A stretch of DNA of 64,000 nucleotides from Cellvibrionaceae bacterium (GTDB lineage Bacteria > Pseudomonadota > Gammaproteobacteria > Pseudomonadales > Cellvibrionaceae): positions 248,001 through 312,000 of the forward strand of contig JANPZW010000013.1 in assembly GCA_024707385.1 (NCBI GenBank), read 5' to 3'. The position numbers were made by a program, and so were the translations under genes. The first letter of the stretch is position 1. Each line of letters opens with the position of its first letter. The notes beneath the pieces were generated by a model. It made no database searches, was not told where the DNA came from, and saw only the letters and a list, made by a program, of their open reading frames with translations. Below are positions 51,686 to 62,989 of this stretch, one piece after another.

Positions 51686-53020
51686 ATGACTACGACTGCA
51701 CGCTCTGATAGCCCCACTGATATAGCGCCCGCCGCACCTGCCAGCCGACATCCCCTGCTCTGGGTACCCACCGGCTACTTCACCATGGCCCTCACCTACA
51801 ACATGCTCACCGCCGCTGCGGTGGTGATGTTCAGCAACCTGGGCATGGACAATGCGAAAGCCGCCGGTTATGCCAGTGCGCTCGGTCTGGCGTACACGAT
51901 CAAACCTTTGTACGCCGCCTTCCTGGAGATGTACAAAACCAAAAAATTCTTTGTGCTGCTCTGCCAGATCCTCCTGGGCCTGGGCTTTGTCGGTGTGGCT
52001 CTGAGCATGAACCTGCCCAGCTACGTTACCGTCATGCTGGTTTTCTTCTGGGTTTTATCCTTCCTGGGGGCCGCACAGGACATCACCACCGATGGGGTTT
52101 ACGTCACCTCCCTGGACGGCAAGTCCCAGGCGCTTTATTGCGGCTGGCAAAGCCTGAGCTGGAACCTGGGCAAACTCGCCATGATGAGCGTGATGGTGGT
52201 ATCGAGCGGACTGCTGCACCAATACGTTTTCGGGCATGACCCGCATATCAGCGGACCTGAGTGGGCCCAGTCCTGGCAGATCGTGTTCCTGTTCATGGGT
52301 GCACTGATGCTGTTGATGGCCGCGTGGCACTGGCGTGTGATGCCGGACGGCGCGCGCGCGGAAAACACCCCGGCCAATCCCGGCGAAGCGGTAAAAACTC
52401 TCGTCGATGCGTTCGTGACCTTTTTCCAGAAAAAAGGCATCTGGCTGATGATCGGCTTCGCCCTGCTGTTCCGCGTCAGCTTCGGCTTCCTCAACGCGCC
52501 CAGCATGCTGTTTATGAAGGACGCCGTTGAAAATGGCGGCCTCGCCATGACCAACCAGGAGTTCGGCATCATCTACGGCACCCTCGGTCTGGTCGCGCTG
52601 CTGATCGGCTCCCTGATCGGCGGCGCCTATGTGGCACGGAGCGGCCTGCAAAAGGCGCTGTTCCCGCTGTGTATCTGCATCAACGTACCCAACGTCACCT
52701 TTCTGCTGCTCGCACTCTATCAGCCCGAGAGCCATATCCTGGTAGCGGCGGGCGTGATCATCGAGCAGTTCTTCTTCGGCATCGGCTCCGTGGGCTTCAT
52801 GATCTATCTGATGCAGCAGATGGCCCCCGGCAAATACGCCACCACCCACTACGCCTTTGGCACCGCGCTGATGGGCCTGTGCATGATGCTCACCGGCATG
52901 GTGAGCGGTTATCTGCAACAGATGATGGGCTACATCGGCTACTTCGCGTTTGTGATGGCCGCGACCATTCCATCCTTCATCATTTGCTGGTTCGCGCCCT
53001 TCCATCAAAAAGCGGAATAA
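51686..53020 (+). CDS. MFS transporter, AmpG-like
   Basis: multi-TM; FLGAAQDITTDGVYVTSL. Confidence 0.8.
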   Translation: MTTTARSDSPTDIAPAAPASRHPLLWVPTGYFTMALTYNMLTAAAVVMFSNLGMDNAKAAGYASALGLAYTIKPLYAAFLEMYKTKKFFVLLCQILLGLGFVGVALSMNLPSYVTVMLVFFWVLSFLGAAQDITTDGVYVTSLDGKSQALYCGWQSLSWNLGKLAMMSVMVVSSGLLHQYVFGHDPHISGPEWAQSWQIVFLFMGALMLLMAAWHWRVMPDGARAENTPANPGEAVKTLVDAFVTFFQKKGIWLMIGFALLFRVSFGFLNAPSMLFMKDAVENGGLAMTNQEFGIIYGTLGLVALLIGSLIGGAYVARSGLQKALFPLCICINVPNVTFLLLALYQPESHILVAAGVIIEQFFFGIGSVGFMIYLMQQMAPGKYATTHYAFGTALMGLCMMLTGMVSGYLQQMMGYIGYFAFVMAATIPSFIICWFAPFHQKAE

Positions 53021-53029
53021 CCCGCGTTG

Positions 53030-53049
53030 AGGCGCCCACCCGGGCGCCT
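53030..53049 (+). terminator. terminator after MFS gene
   Basis: AGGCGCCC-accc-GGGCGCCT-TTTC. Confidence 0.75.
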
Positions 53050-53183
53050 TTTCATTTCACCGGTCTGTGCTCCAATCCGCCGCTTCTTAAGTATCTCCCC
53101 AACCCACACACCCACCGACGAACTCCCGGCCAGCGCCCGCATCCAAAATTCGATGCCCGTCACCCGAATACTTTTGATCTGAC

Positions 53184-55538
53184 ATGTCAGCAACCCTAAA
53201 CGCTTTTTTGCTCACCCGTCACTGGCGCGACACCGCCAACGGTCTCACCTTTGATTTCTGGTGGGCGACCGATGCCGGGCCGGTCTGGTCGTCGGTGACA
53301 CAACAGGAAGTGGTGTTTTTTATCCCTCGGGAGCAGGCGGACGCTGCCAAAGCCCAGCTGGCCAACCTGCGCCATTGGCGCACGGCGGAAGTGCCTCTGC
53401 GCACGTTTCACCATCAGCCCGTGGACGCGATCTACTGCCGCAGCCACAGAACCTCCCGCGATGCCCAGCAGCAGTTGGAAAGCGCCGGCATCCCCTGCTG
53501 GGAGACCGATGTGAAACCGCCGGAGCGCTACCTGATGGAAAGGTTTGTCACTGCCGCAGCGCGCCTGACCTTTGCCGACGCCCCCGTGTCCGCCCTGCCG
53601 CAACTCAACCCCGCCATAGCCCCGTCGGACCACCGACCGCAACTGAACATGGTGTCGCTGGACATAGAAACCTCCATGGACGCGACCCAGCTGTATTCCA
53701 TCGGCATTTGGCATGAGGCGACGCAAATCGTCTTTATGGTGGGCGAAGGAGAAGACGCGCCCAATGTGATTTTTTGCCCAACGGCAAAACATTGTCTCGA
53801 AGCGTTTTTTACCTGGTTGCAACAGCACGACCCGGACATCGTGATCGGCTGGAGTGTGGCGCAATTCGATCTTTGGGTGCTCGACAATATCTGCAAAAAA
53901 GAAGGCGTTACCTTTGCCATAGGCCGGGGCGGTCAGCCGGTGCATTGGCGGCAGGAGGAGGAAACCGGCCGGCGCCACCTGAATATTCCCGGTCGCGTCG
54001 CTCTGGATGGTATCGACCTGCTCAAAGCCGCCAACCATATTTTCCCCAGCTATTCCCTTGAGAACGTCTCCCAGGCGCTGCTCAACGACGGCAAATTATT
54101 AAAAGGCTCCCAGCGCGGCCACGACATTACGCATTTATTCCATCACGACAAACCCGCACTCGCCGCGTACAACCTGCAGGATTGCAAACTCGTTTGGGAT
54201 ATTTTTCAGCAGGAAAAACTGCTGCATTTCGCTGTGGAGCGCAGCCAATTGACGGGGCTCGCCCTCGACCGCGTCGGCGGCTCGGTGGCGGCGTTTGAAT
54301 ATTCCTATCTGCCGCGTCTGCACCGGCGCGGATATATAGCGCCGAATCTCGGTGAGCTGCAGTCGGATATTGTGAGCCCCGGCGGCTACGTGATGGATTC
54401 CAGGCCCGGCATTTATCACAACGTGCTGGTGCTGGATTTTAAAAGTCTGTACCCGAGCATTATTCGCACTTTTTTAATTGATCCCTGCGGTTTTTGGCTC
54501 GCGCAGCATCATCAACTCGGCGATGAACAAACCGTGCCCGGATTTAACGGCGCCTATTTTGCCCGCGAGGGTCACATACTGCCGCAGATCATTGAACATC
54601 TTTCCGCCGCCCGTGACCGCGCGAAAGCAGAGCACAATGCGCCACTCTCCCACGCGCTCAAAATCATCATGAATTCTTTTTACGGCGTGCTGGGTTCCAC
54701 CGGCTGCCGCTTTTTCGATCCCCGCGTGTGCAGCTCAAATTGCGCTGCGCGGCCATCAAATTATTCAGCAGAGCCGCGATTGGATCGAGCGGCAAGGGTT
54801 TAGTGTGATTTACGGGGATACCGACTCGCTCTTCGTCTGGCTGGAGCGGGAATCCGCCCAGATCAAAACCTCCGACACATGTCAGGCCATCGGCAAACAA
54901 CTGGCGATGGGATTGAATGAGTGGTGGAGCGCGCGCGTCGCGGAGGAGTTTCGCGTGCAAAGCGCTTTGGAAATTCAGTTCGAAACCCACTACACCCAAT
55001 TCCTGATGCCCACCATGCGCGGCTCGGAGCAGGGTTCGAAAAAACGCTATGCTGGTGTGGTCGATCACGAAGGAAAAAATCCCTCGTTTTTAAAGGACTG
55101 GAAAATGTCCGCACCGACTGGACGCATCTGGCGCGGGATTTCCAACAGGAACTCTATCGCAAGGTTTTTGCCGGCGAAGATTATCGGGATTTTGTCCGCG
55201 CCACCGCCGATGCAGTACTGCGCGGGCAAAGAGATGCCGACCTCATTTACCGCAAGCGCCTGCGTCAGCATCTGCACGACTATCACAAAAATATTCCGCC
55301 CCATGTGCAGGCTGCGCGCAAATTGCTGGAGTGGACCGGCACGCAATTGCGGCGCGGCGACTGGGTGGATTACGTCATCACCCGCAACGGCCCCGAGCCC
55401 GCCGACCACCGGCAATCGCCGCTGGATTACCAGCACTATGTCGACAAACAATTAAGCCCGGTTGCCGACACCATCCTGCATTTTGTTGAACAATCCCTGG
55501 CAACGCTGGTGGATAAACAGATGGAGCTTTTTCGCTAA
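53184..55538 (+). CDS. polB: DNA polymerase II (family B); frameshifts near 54725-54745 and 55070-55090
   Basis: VSLDIETSMD exonuclease motif; LVLDFKSLYPSIIRTF; IYGDTDSLFVWL; three collinear ORFs. Confidence 0.94.
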
Positions 55539-55633
55539 AGTCCGCTTTTCGCTACAGTCGCTTGTCGTTAAATTCTCTTGATTAAATCCGCAGGCAATTC
55601 CTTTTACCTGGACAAAACCGCAATCAAAAAGCC

Positions 55634-56218
55634 TCAGGGAATTTTCAGCCCCAGTTTATCCGCCTCGGTAATGGTTCGGATCACTTTGCACGGCACCCCT
55701 GCCGCCACCACATTTGCCGGAATATCTTTCGTTACCACACTGCCCGCGCCTATCACCGAATTATCGCCAATGGACACGCCGGGAAGAATGCTGACCGAAC
55801 CGCTGATCCATACATTGTCGCCGATGGTGATGGGCAATGAACGCTCATAACCCGCCTTGCGCTCCGCCGGATCCATTGCGTGATTGGGTGTATAAAAACT
55901 GACGTTGGGGCCGATCAAAACATCATTGCCAATGGTGATCTTGGCGCAATCCAGAATAGTGCAATTGGTATTCGTGTAGAAATTATCGCCCACCGAGATG
56001 TTGTAGCCGTAATCGCAATTAAAGGGCGATTCAATCCAGGGATTTTTGCCAACGGAGCCGAATAATTTCTCCACGATTGCGGTTCGCTCCTGACGCTGGG
56101 ACGGCCGTGTATTGTTCAGCTGAAACACCAGATCCTTGGCTCTCTCCCGTTCTTCGACCAATTCCTTATCCCAGCTGATATAAAATTCCTGATTCAACAT
56201 CTTCTCTTTTTCACTCAT
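55634..56218 (-). CDS. sugar O-acetyltransferase (maltose/galactoside acetyltransferase family, hexapeptide repeats)
   Basis: PFNCDYGYNISVGDNFYTNTNCTILD; IGDNVWISGSVSILPGVSIGDNSVIGAGSVVTKDIP. Confidence 0.92.
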   Translation of the reverse strand: MSEKEKMLNQEFYISWDKELVEERERAKDLVFQLNNTRPSQRQERTAIVEKLFGSVGKNPWIESPFNCDYGYNISVGDNFYTNTNCTILDCAKITIGNDVLIGPNVSFYTPNHAMDPAERKAGYERSLPITIGDNVWISGSVSILPGVSIGDNSVIGAGSVVTKDIPANVVAAGVPCKVIRTITEADKLGLKIP

Positions 56219-56526
56219 AAACAGCTTCTCCAGATTCGGTGTTCGGTTACTAATTCTTATACTCGGATTGCAACGCATCCTCAGAGTTCTGCATGACGCA
56301 GCCCAGCATTGCCGCAACCGCCACTTGAACCATCATGACATCCCTGAATTTTTTGTGAAGACTTGACGGGGATTACAATTTCTCACAACTGCCTCCTGTA
56401 TATTCCACTAAGCCTGCTGTAGCGTCAGCCGCTTGTCGATCCAATGCGGTTTGCATTGTCCGTCGCATCCACGATGTGCCAGCTTGGCACATCAGATGCG
56501 ATTCTCATCTCGTCAAGGAGCGTCCC

Positions 56527-59486
56527 ATGAATCCGATCAAATTAGCCATCAGTGGATTTATTCTCGTCGCCATAAGCGCTTGTAATGATCCCGGTGGCGG
56601 AGGCGGGTCCGCTGACAGCCTGGTGGTCAATGAAGTGGTGTCGTCAAACGATGGTGTGAGCATTGACGAGACGGGCCAACCGGAAGATTTGATCGAACTT
56701 ACCAATACAGGTACGGAAACCATTCAATTGCGCAACTACGCCATAGCGGATGCGGGCAGTGAATTTATTCCACTGCCGGATTTGGAATTAGCACCCGGTG
56801 CATTTATTCAATTATGGGCTTCCGACGATCCGACGCGCGGTGCGACCCACCTGCCCTTTAAATTGAGCGCCTCCGGTGATCGAATTTTTCTGCGCAATGC
56901 CAAGGGCGAAATTATTCAGCAGGTGGATATACCGGCGCTGACCACCAACCAGTCCTACAGTCGATTTCCTTCCGGCAGCGGCAATTTTTTTTTTGCCGTT
57001 ATGCCACACCCGGCAAATCCAACGGCAGCCAATGTGCGCCCAACTCCATTCCACCGCTGCAGGATGACGTGCGTTTCGCGGATTTTTCCCGCGCACAGTG
57101 GCCGTCACTAGCGCCGCAAAATATCGGCATCAACGAGCTGGCGCTGTTTCCCGCGCAGTTCATCGAGTTCAAAAATTTTTCCGCCAACAGTGTAAATCTC
57201 GGCAATTATCGCCTGGTGCTCGCGGCCTATCCGCCCACCGCTGGCCTACCGGTATTTAATGCGGCGAACGCGGTGGATCTGCCCAATTTGACCCTGGCTC
57301 CCGGCGAGCTGTTCGCATTGAATATTACCGACGCGCAAGTCGCGGCGATTGCCCAACAAATTTTTAATGAAGGCGTCGCCGTGGTATTTGAGCGGGGAAC
57401 ACAGCAGCGTGTGGATGCGGTGCCATTTATGCATTGGCCGCAGGGCCGCAGCCTCACCCGTCAAACCACGCCGCCCTTCCATTTGCGTTTTTGCGACAAC
57501 AATACGCCCAATATCGACGGCGAGTGTGAAGAGACTCTGTCGCGGGAAATCGGCAATCGCACCAGAGGGCTGTACACACCAACGGATTTTATTCGTCTCG
57601 CTCAGGGCAGCGGCTTGAGCAACGAACAATCGGTGAAATTCGTTATAGATCTGACGAATCAAAATGCGGTGCATTTTCTCAGCAGCCGCGATTGGCCGCT
57701 GCATTACACCTTCGTCCGCCAGGTTATTGACGAGGACCCGGCGCTCAACCGCTGCGACGCCGAGGAAAATCGCATTTTTGAAAGCGGCTGGGGCCAGTTT
57801 TCCTTCGCCAATTATTCCAACAATGTCACGCGGCGTTATCACCTGGGCACGCTGACACACCATGCAAATGCCGGATTGCGCAATATCGAATTCACCTTTG
57901 GCGACGCCATTACCGCCGTGCAAATGCGCGACGCTTTTTTTACGGTTACCCGATTTACGCCTAACCCTTATGCCTGGACACTGCGCCCGCAGGACGCCAC
58001 TCAGGTCGCACGCGTGCGCGCCGTGGAAGGCACACTTCCAATTGTCGGCCCCAAAGCGCCTTACACTAATCTGGTTTATCAAGGACTCACACCCGGTGTC
58101 GCTTATGGAACTCTAACCTACGTCCCCACCGATGAACTGCCGGATGCATCGCTGGGCAAACGGGTTATCGTCATCACCGACGATGTGCCGAACGATATCG
58201 ATTTTGTCGGCGGCCTGATCACAGAAGCTTTCCAGACTCCGCTCGCCCACGTGAATATTCTCAGTCAAAGCCGCAACACGCCCAATATGGCCCTGCCGCG
58301 CGCCAGCCAGAATCCGCAATTTGTTGCGCTGCTCGGCAAGCTGGTGCGTTTGGAAGTCAACGAAGGCGGTTATGACCTGCGCGCTGCAAGCCTCACTGAA
58401 GCACAGGAATTTTGGGACGCGCAGCAAAATGGCGGAGAAATATTAGTGCCGCGTTTGGACCGTCAGACCACCCAATTAATCGATTTGCAAAATGCCGTTA
58501 TTGACGATCTGCCGACCGTCGGTGCCAAAGCGGCGCAGATGGCTGAACTGTTTCGCGTCGATCCATCCGCTTCTGCCTGCACTGAAGGTGCTTCTTTTAC
58601 GGTGCCGGAGAAAGCCTTTGCCATTCCCATGGCGCATTATCTGCAACATATGCAAGCGAGCGGCGCGCAGGAATATCTCGATACTTTGCTCGCCGATAAT
58701 GCGTTTTACGAAGATCTGGATTATCGCAAGCTCGCGCTGCAATCACTGCGGCAAATGATTTTGCAGCACCCGGTGGAATCCGAGCTTCTCAGCAATGTGA
58801 GCAATTGGGTCGCCACTCGGTTCGGCAATAAATCCGTGCGTTTTCGCAGTAGCAGCAACACGGAGGATCTGGAAAATTTCAACGGCGCCGGTTTATATGA
58901 ATCCATCAGCGCCGAATTGGATGACAAGGACAAACCCGTCGACCGCGCCATGAAGACCGTCTGGGCCAGCCTGTGGAATTTGCGCGCCGTAGAGGAGCGC
59001 ATCAATTCGAATGTGGATCAATCTGCGGTGGCTATGGGAATTCTGGTTCACTACGCCTTTCCCAACGAACGCGCCAATGGCGTTGCGGTGGCACGCAATA
59101 TTTTCGATCCCATCCGCACGGATCAATATTACTTCAACAGTCAGGCCGGCGAAGCGAGCGTGACCAATCCTGCACCCGGTGTTCTCACCGAACAATTGAT
59201 TTATCAGTGGCCTCCGCGCACGCCCATGCTGACCTATCAAAGTTACAGCAGTTTGTTGCCGGATCGCCGCGTCATCACCGCTGCGGAAGTCCGCGCCCTG
59301 GCGTGCTCCATGGACGCCATTCAAAGCCACTTCCGCACCCTGCTCGACGGAGAAGAAGAGAACCGCTGGTTCACTATGGAAAGTGAATTCAAATTTCACG
59401 GCGAGGAGCGCCAGCTCATCATCAAGCAAGCGCGCCCCTACAAAATGCCGCAACTGGATGTACCTAACGACTGCCGAGAGATTTAA
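56527..59486 (+). CDS. lipoprotein with lamin-tail domains fused to phosphohistidine swivel and PPDK_N/GWD-like ATP-grasp domain; frameshift at T-run near 56988-56997
   Basis: lipobox VAISAC; LIELTNTGTETIQLRNYAIAD; TPLAHVNILSQSRNTPNMALP; VRFRSSSNTEDLENFNGAGLYESIS; VWASLWNLRAVEER. Confidence 0.8.
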
Positions 59487-59519
59487 TTTCAGCGAGAAAG
59501 TCGGGCGAAGGGATTTCGC

Positions 59520-60323
59520 CTAAAAACATCCGCGAGCATTGCCATCCTTGGCGATTGCCTGACCTACCAGCATGCGCCAGCTTTCCTCACACTTGCGATT
59601 GAAGGCATCCAGCATATCTGGATTGCGCGCGATAATTTCCGGCCTCAGCCTGGGCCCGGTAAATATTTTTTCGCTACGCGCGCTGAGCTCCCGGGCGAGA
59701 TCCGGGTTGACGGCTTCAACACACGGGATCACATCCGCGTGCGCCGCCGACCAGAGGGCATCGCATTGGGTCGGCGTATTCGCAGCTGACGTCACTGCGG
59801 CTTCAAAATCACTTTGCTCTTTTTCCTGCTGCTGTTGCGCATTCTGCCACTTGGCAAATGCACCTACGTTTTCAGCCGCAATCGCCGCCCTGCGGGTGGT
59901 GCCCTCACTGCGACACACGATGGATTCATAGCGCGCAGGAGAGACCTCGACACATGCGTACGACAAGCGCCCGCCGGAATGAGTTGTTGCGTGAGTATTG
60001 AGGGTTGGTGCGAAAACCATATGCACATAGCCTGATGTGATCGTCCAGGCGGAAAAGGTAAACAGGATTTCACCATTCTGCTGTAATTCGGCAGCGCGGA
60101 TCACACCGCCTTCAGCAACACTGGAGAAATCAATTTCCTCCGGCTGCGGCCAGCGCTTTTCCCGCTCCACAAACTCACTTACCAAACGGGCATAGGGTCC
60201 GTAACTGATGCCGTAGCCGATGGCATGATCCTGCAGCTTTTCCATAGACGTCCATTGATATCCAAAAGCCGCCGCTGCAGCCAACACCCCAACCACCAAA
60301 GTTCCCTGACCACGCCATTTCAT
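59520..60323 (-). CDS. hypothetical protein with N-terminal TM/signal
   Basis: MKWRGQGTLVVGVLAAAAAFGYQW; intact ORF. Confidence 0.5.
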   Translation of the reverse strand: MKWRGQGTLVVGVLAAAAAFGYQWTSMEKLQDHAIGYGISYGPYARLVSEFVEREKRWPQPEEIDFSSVAEGGVIRAAELQQNGEILFTFSAWTITSGYVHMVFAPTLNTHATTHSGGRLSYACVEVSPARYESIVCRSEGTTRRAAIAAENVGAFAKWQNAQQQQEKEQSDFEAAVTSAANTPTQCDALWSAAHADVIPCVEAVNPDLARELSARSEKIFTGPRLRPEIIARNPDMLDAFNRKCEESWRMLVGQAIAKDGNARGCF

Positions 60324-60437
60324 ATCGTTCTCCCATTTCTGCTGTGCCATGCCGAAAATATCCGGGCGCATTTTCCGTGCGCCCGATCCTGAAATTTTGT
60401 CCTGAACCGGTCTATCCGATTACCTTTTTACTTACGA

Positions 60438-61335
60438 TTATTTCCTCTTCAATCTCGCAGCGGAAAGAGCGCCGCATATACGCTGGGCGCCGTCGAGAAT
60501 TCTCACGCTGTGGCGTTGGATGATGTCCGGTGGGACGACATAAATAGCGGCGTTCTTTACCGCGGTGAGGCCGGGGTATTTATTCCAGTGATCCAACCAT
60601 TCGGGGCGCTCTTCTCCCATGCCGCTGGCAATAATCACGTCGGGGTTGCGGGTGATAACGGATTCGATGCTGATGATCGGGGCGATGGTGGCGGCGTCGC
60701 CGAAGGCGTTAGTGCCGCCGCAGAGGCGGATGATATCGCTGATGATGTGCTCGTCATTGAGGGTTTGCAGCGGCTGATTCCACACCTGGTAGAGCACGCT
60801 CAGTTGTGTTTGTCCGCTGTAATCCTGCCGCAATTGTTGCAACCGCGCGGTGTAATCGGCGGCGGCTTTTTCGCCCTGTTCCGGCACTCCGGTGAGCACA
60901 CCGAAATCGCGCAGCGCGCGGGGAATATCGTCGAGGGTTTTGGGGTCGTTGGCGTAGACGGTCAAACCGAGGTCGAGCAGTTTCGGCAGCATTTTCCCCC
61001 GAGACCGGAGTGCCACAACACCACCAGATCCGGTTTGAGCGCGATTATGGCCTCCAGGCTGTAGGCGCTGATGGCACCCACGCGGGGGATTTTTTCGCCG
61101 CTTCGGGATAGTCGCAGTACTCCACCGCCCCCACCAGCCACTCGCCAGCGCCGGCGCTGTAGAGGTTTTCCACGATGTGCGGCGCCAGGGCGACTATGCG
61201 GCGGGCGGGTTTTTCCAGGACCACCTTGCGGCCGAGATCGTCGGTAACGGAGATTTCCGCCCGCGCGGGTAGCGCGGTTATCAGAAGGATTCCTAGCAGC
61301 AGCGTTCGCCAGATGGCGACGCGATGGGCGCTCAC
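60438..61335 (-). CDS. btuF: cobalamin-type ABC transporter substrate-binding protein (BtuF-like); frameshifts near 60995-61016 and 61088-61095
   Basis: ISVTDDLGRKVVLEKPARRIVALAPHIVENLYSAGAGEWLVGAVEYCDYPEAAKK; LYQVWNQPLQTLNDEHIISDIIRLCGG. Confidence 0.8.
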
Positions 61336-62078
61336 CAAGTCAGCACCACCATAAACAACACCAGCACTTCCGCCACTTCGATCAGGGCGCCCACGTTCTC
61401 GCCACTGTGGCCGCCGAAGAGCTTTTGGCAGCGCTGCTGCCAGTGGACCAGCCATAGGGCGAGGATCACGATCAGCGCGGTGCCGCCCAAGCGGCCCATC
61501 ACCCACATGATGGCGAGCAGGCCGAGCAAGGCCAGACCGATGATAAGCGGTTGATAGGGACGCAAGTCGAGAGTTGGGCGGGTGTCATTGACGCGGGCGG
61601 GCGACGTCATCATAAAAACCAGCGCCAACAACCGCGCCGCAATGGGTGCGGCGAACAGCGCCCAATAGAAAGCCCCAATTTCCAGCACCGTACGCAACAG
61701 GGCGAGTTTAAGCAGCAACACCATCACCAGCGCGCAGATGCCGAGGGTGCCCAAGCGCGGATCTTTTAACGCTACCAGGGCGCGCGCGGGGTCCTTGCGA
61801 GCGGCGCCATTGGCGTCGGCGGAGTTCGCCAAGCCGCCGAGGTGAATCGCCCCAGTCAGCCACACCCACAGCCCTACTAGCAGCGTGGCCTGCACGGTAA
61901 CGCCGATTTTGTCCGGCATGATGAGATACAGCGCCGCCATCAAGCCGCCGATGATGGCGCCGGAGAGCGGATAAAACAGCGCGGCGCGACTTTGCAGCTC
62001 CGGGGAGATATCCGCCGGACGCCAGCGCTCCGGCAGAGTCAGGCGCGACGCCGCCACCATTACTTGCCAGTTAGACAT
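61332..62078 (-). CDS. cobS: adenosylcobinamide-GDP ribazoletransferase
   Basis: FYPLSGAIIGGL; AIHLGGLANSADANGAARKDPARALVALKDPRLGTLGI; GGHSGENVGALIE. Confidence 0.85.
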   Translation of the reverse strand: MSNWQVMVAASRLTLPERWRPADISPELQSRAALFYPLSGAIIGGLMAALYLIMPDKIGVTVQATLLVGLWVWLTGAIHLGGLANSADANGAARKDPARALVALKDPRLGTLGICALVMVLLLKLALLRTVLEIGAFYWALFAAPIAARLLALVFMMTSPARVNDTRPTLDLRPYQPLIIGLALLGLLAIMWVMGRLGGTALIVILALWLVHWQQRCQKLFGGHSGENVGALIEVAEVLVLFMVVLTW

Positions 62079-62205
62079 GCTCAATCTCCTCTTCAAATCC
62101 GAGCTTCCCGACAGCGGCGCATAGGGTACGTGAATCCGCCCGTTGCGGGACAGAGGCTCATGCATCGCGTTAACAATTCGGATGGCGGAAAAAATCAGCT
62201 GCTCG

Positions 62206-62988
62206 TCAAAGCAATACCAGCGGCCGGCCGGTGCGCGGGTGGTGAAACAGTTCCGCGCTGGCGCCGAACAGTAGCTGCAGCAGCTCGCTGGTGATCACCT
62301 GAGTCGCCGGGCCGTCGGCCACCAGCTCACCCTTGTGCACGGCCAAGAGGCGATCGGCAAATCCCAGGGCGAGATTCAGGTCGTGCAGCACCATCAACAC
62401 GGCAACGCCTTGAGCGGCGAAGTCGCGCACGGCCATCATCAGCTGCTGTTGGTGGCCGAGGTCGAGGGAGGCGGTGGGCTCGTCGAGCAGCAACAGGCGC
62501 GCCGGTGCGTCTTCCCTCCGCCAGATTTGCGCCATCACCCGGGCGAGCTGGGTGCGCTGTTTTTCGCCGCCGGACAGGTGCGGGTAGAGGCGGCGGCGCA
62601 GATGCGTCATGTCCATCGCGGCGAGGGCGGCGTCGACGATCTCGGCGTCCACCTGCGAGCCGGTGCTGTGAGGGCTGCGGCCCAGGGCCACCACCTCTTC
62701 CACCGTAAAAGGGAAATTCAGTGCGCTCACCTGGGGCAAAACCGCAACATGCTTGGCTCGAAAAGAAAGTGACCATTCACTCTGTATTCGCCCAGCCAGA
62801 TGTACCTGCCCGGTAGACGCGCGCAACTCTCCGGCGATCAGGCGTAGCAAGGTGGTTTTGCCGGCGCCGTTCGGGCCGGTAATTGCAGTGACTTCCCCCG
62901 GCTGCAGCACCAGGCTCAGCTTGCGCAGACACTCCACCTGATCGAGGGTGACACTCACCTGTTGCAGTTCGAGAATCGGCCCGGCCAT
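62206..62988 (-). CDS. ABC transporter ATP-binding protein (HmuV/BtuD family)
   Basis: ITGPNGAGKTTLLRLIAGE; LSGGEKQRTQLARVMAQIW; LLLLDEPTASLDLGHQQQ. Confidence 0.93.
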   Translation of the reverse strand: MAGPILELQQVSVTLDQVECLRKLSLVLQPGEVTAITGPNGAGKTTLLRLIAGELRASTGQVHLAGRIQSEWSLSFRAKHVAVLPQVSALNFPFTVEEVVALGRSPHSTGSQVDAEIVDAALAAMDMTHLRRRLYPHLSGGEKQRTQLARVMAQIWRREDAPARLLLLDEPTASLDLGHQQQLMMAVRDFAAQGVAVLMVLHDLNLALGFADRLLAVHKGELVADGPATQVITSELLQLLFGASAELFHHPRTGRPLVLL

Positions 62989-62989
62989 A

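Noticed and set aside
52055-53008. 317-aa minus-strand ORF opposite MFS transporter
   Set aside because: His/Glu/Gln-rich shadow of transmembrane codons; the sense strand is a clear multi-TM protein.
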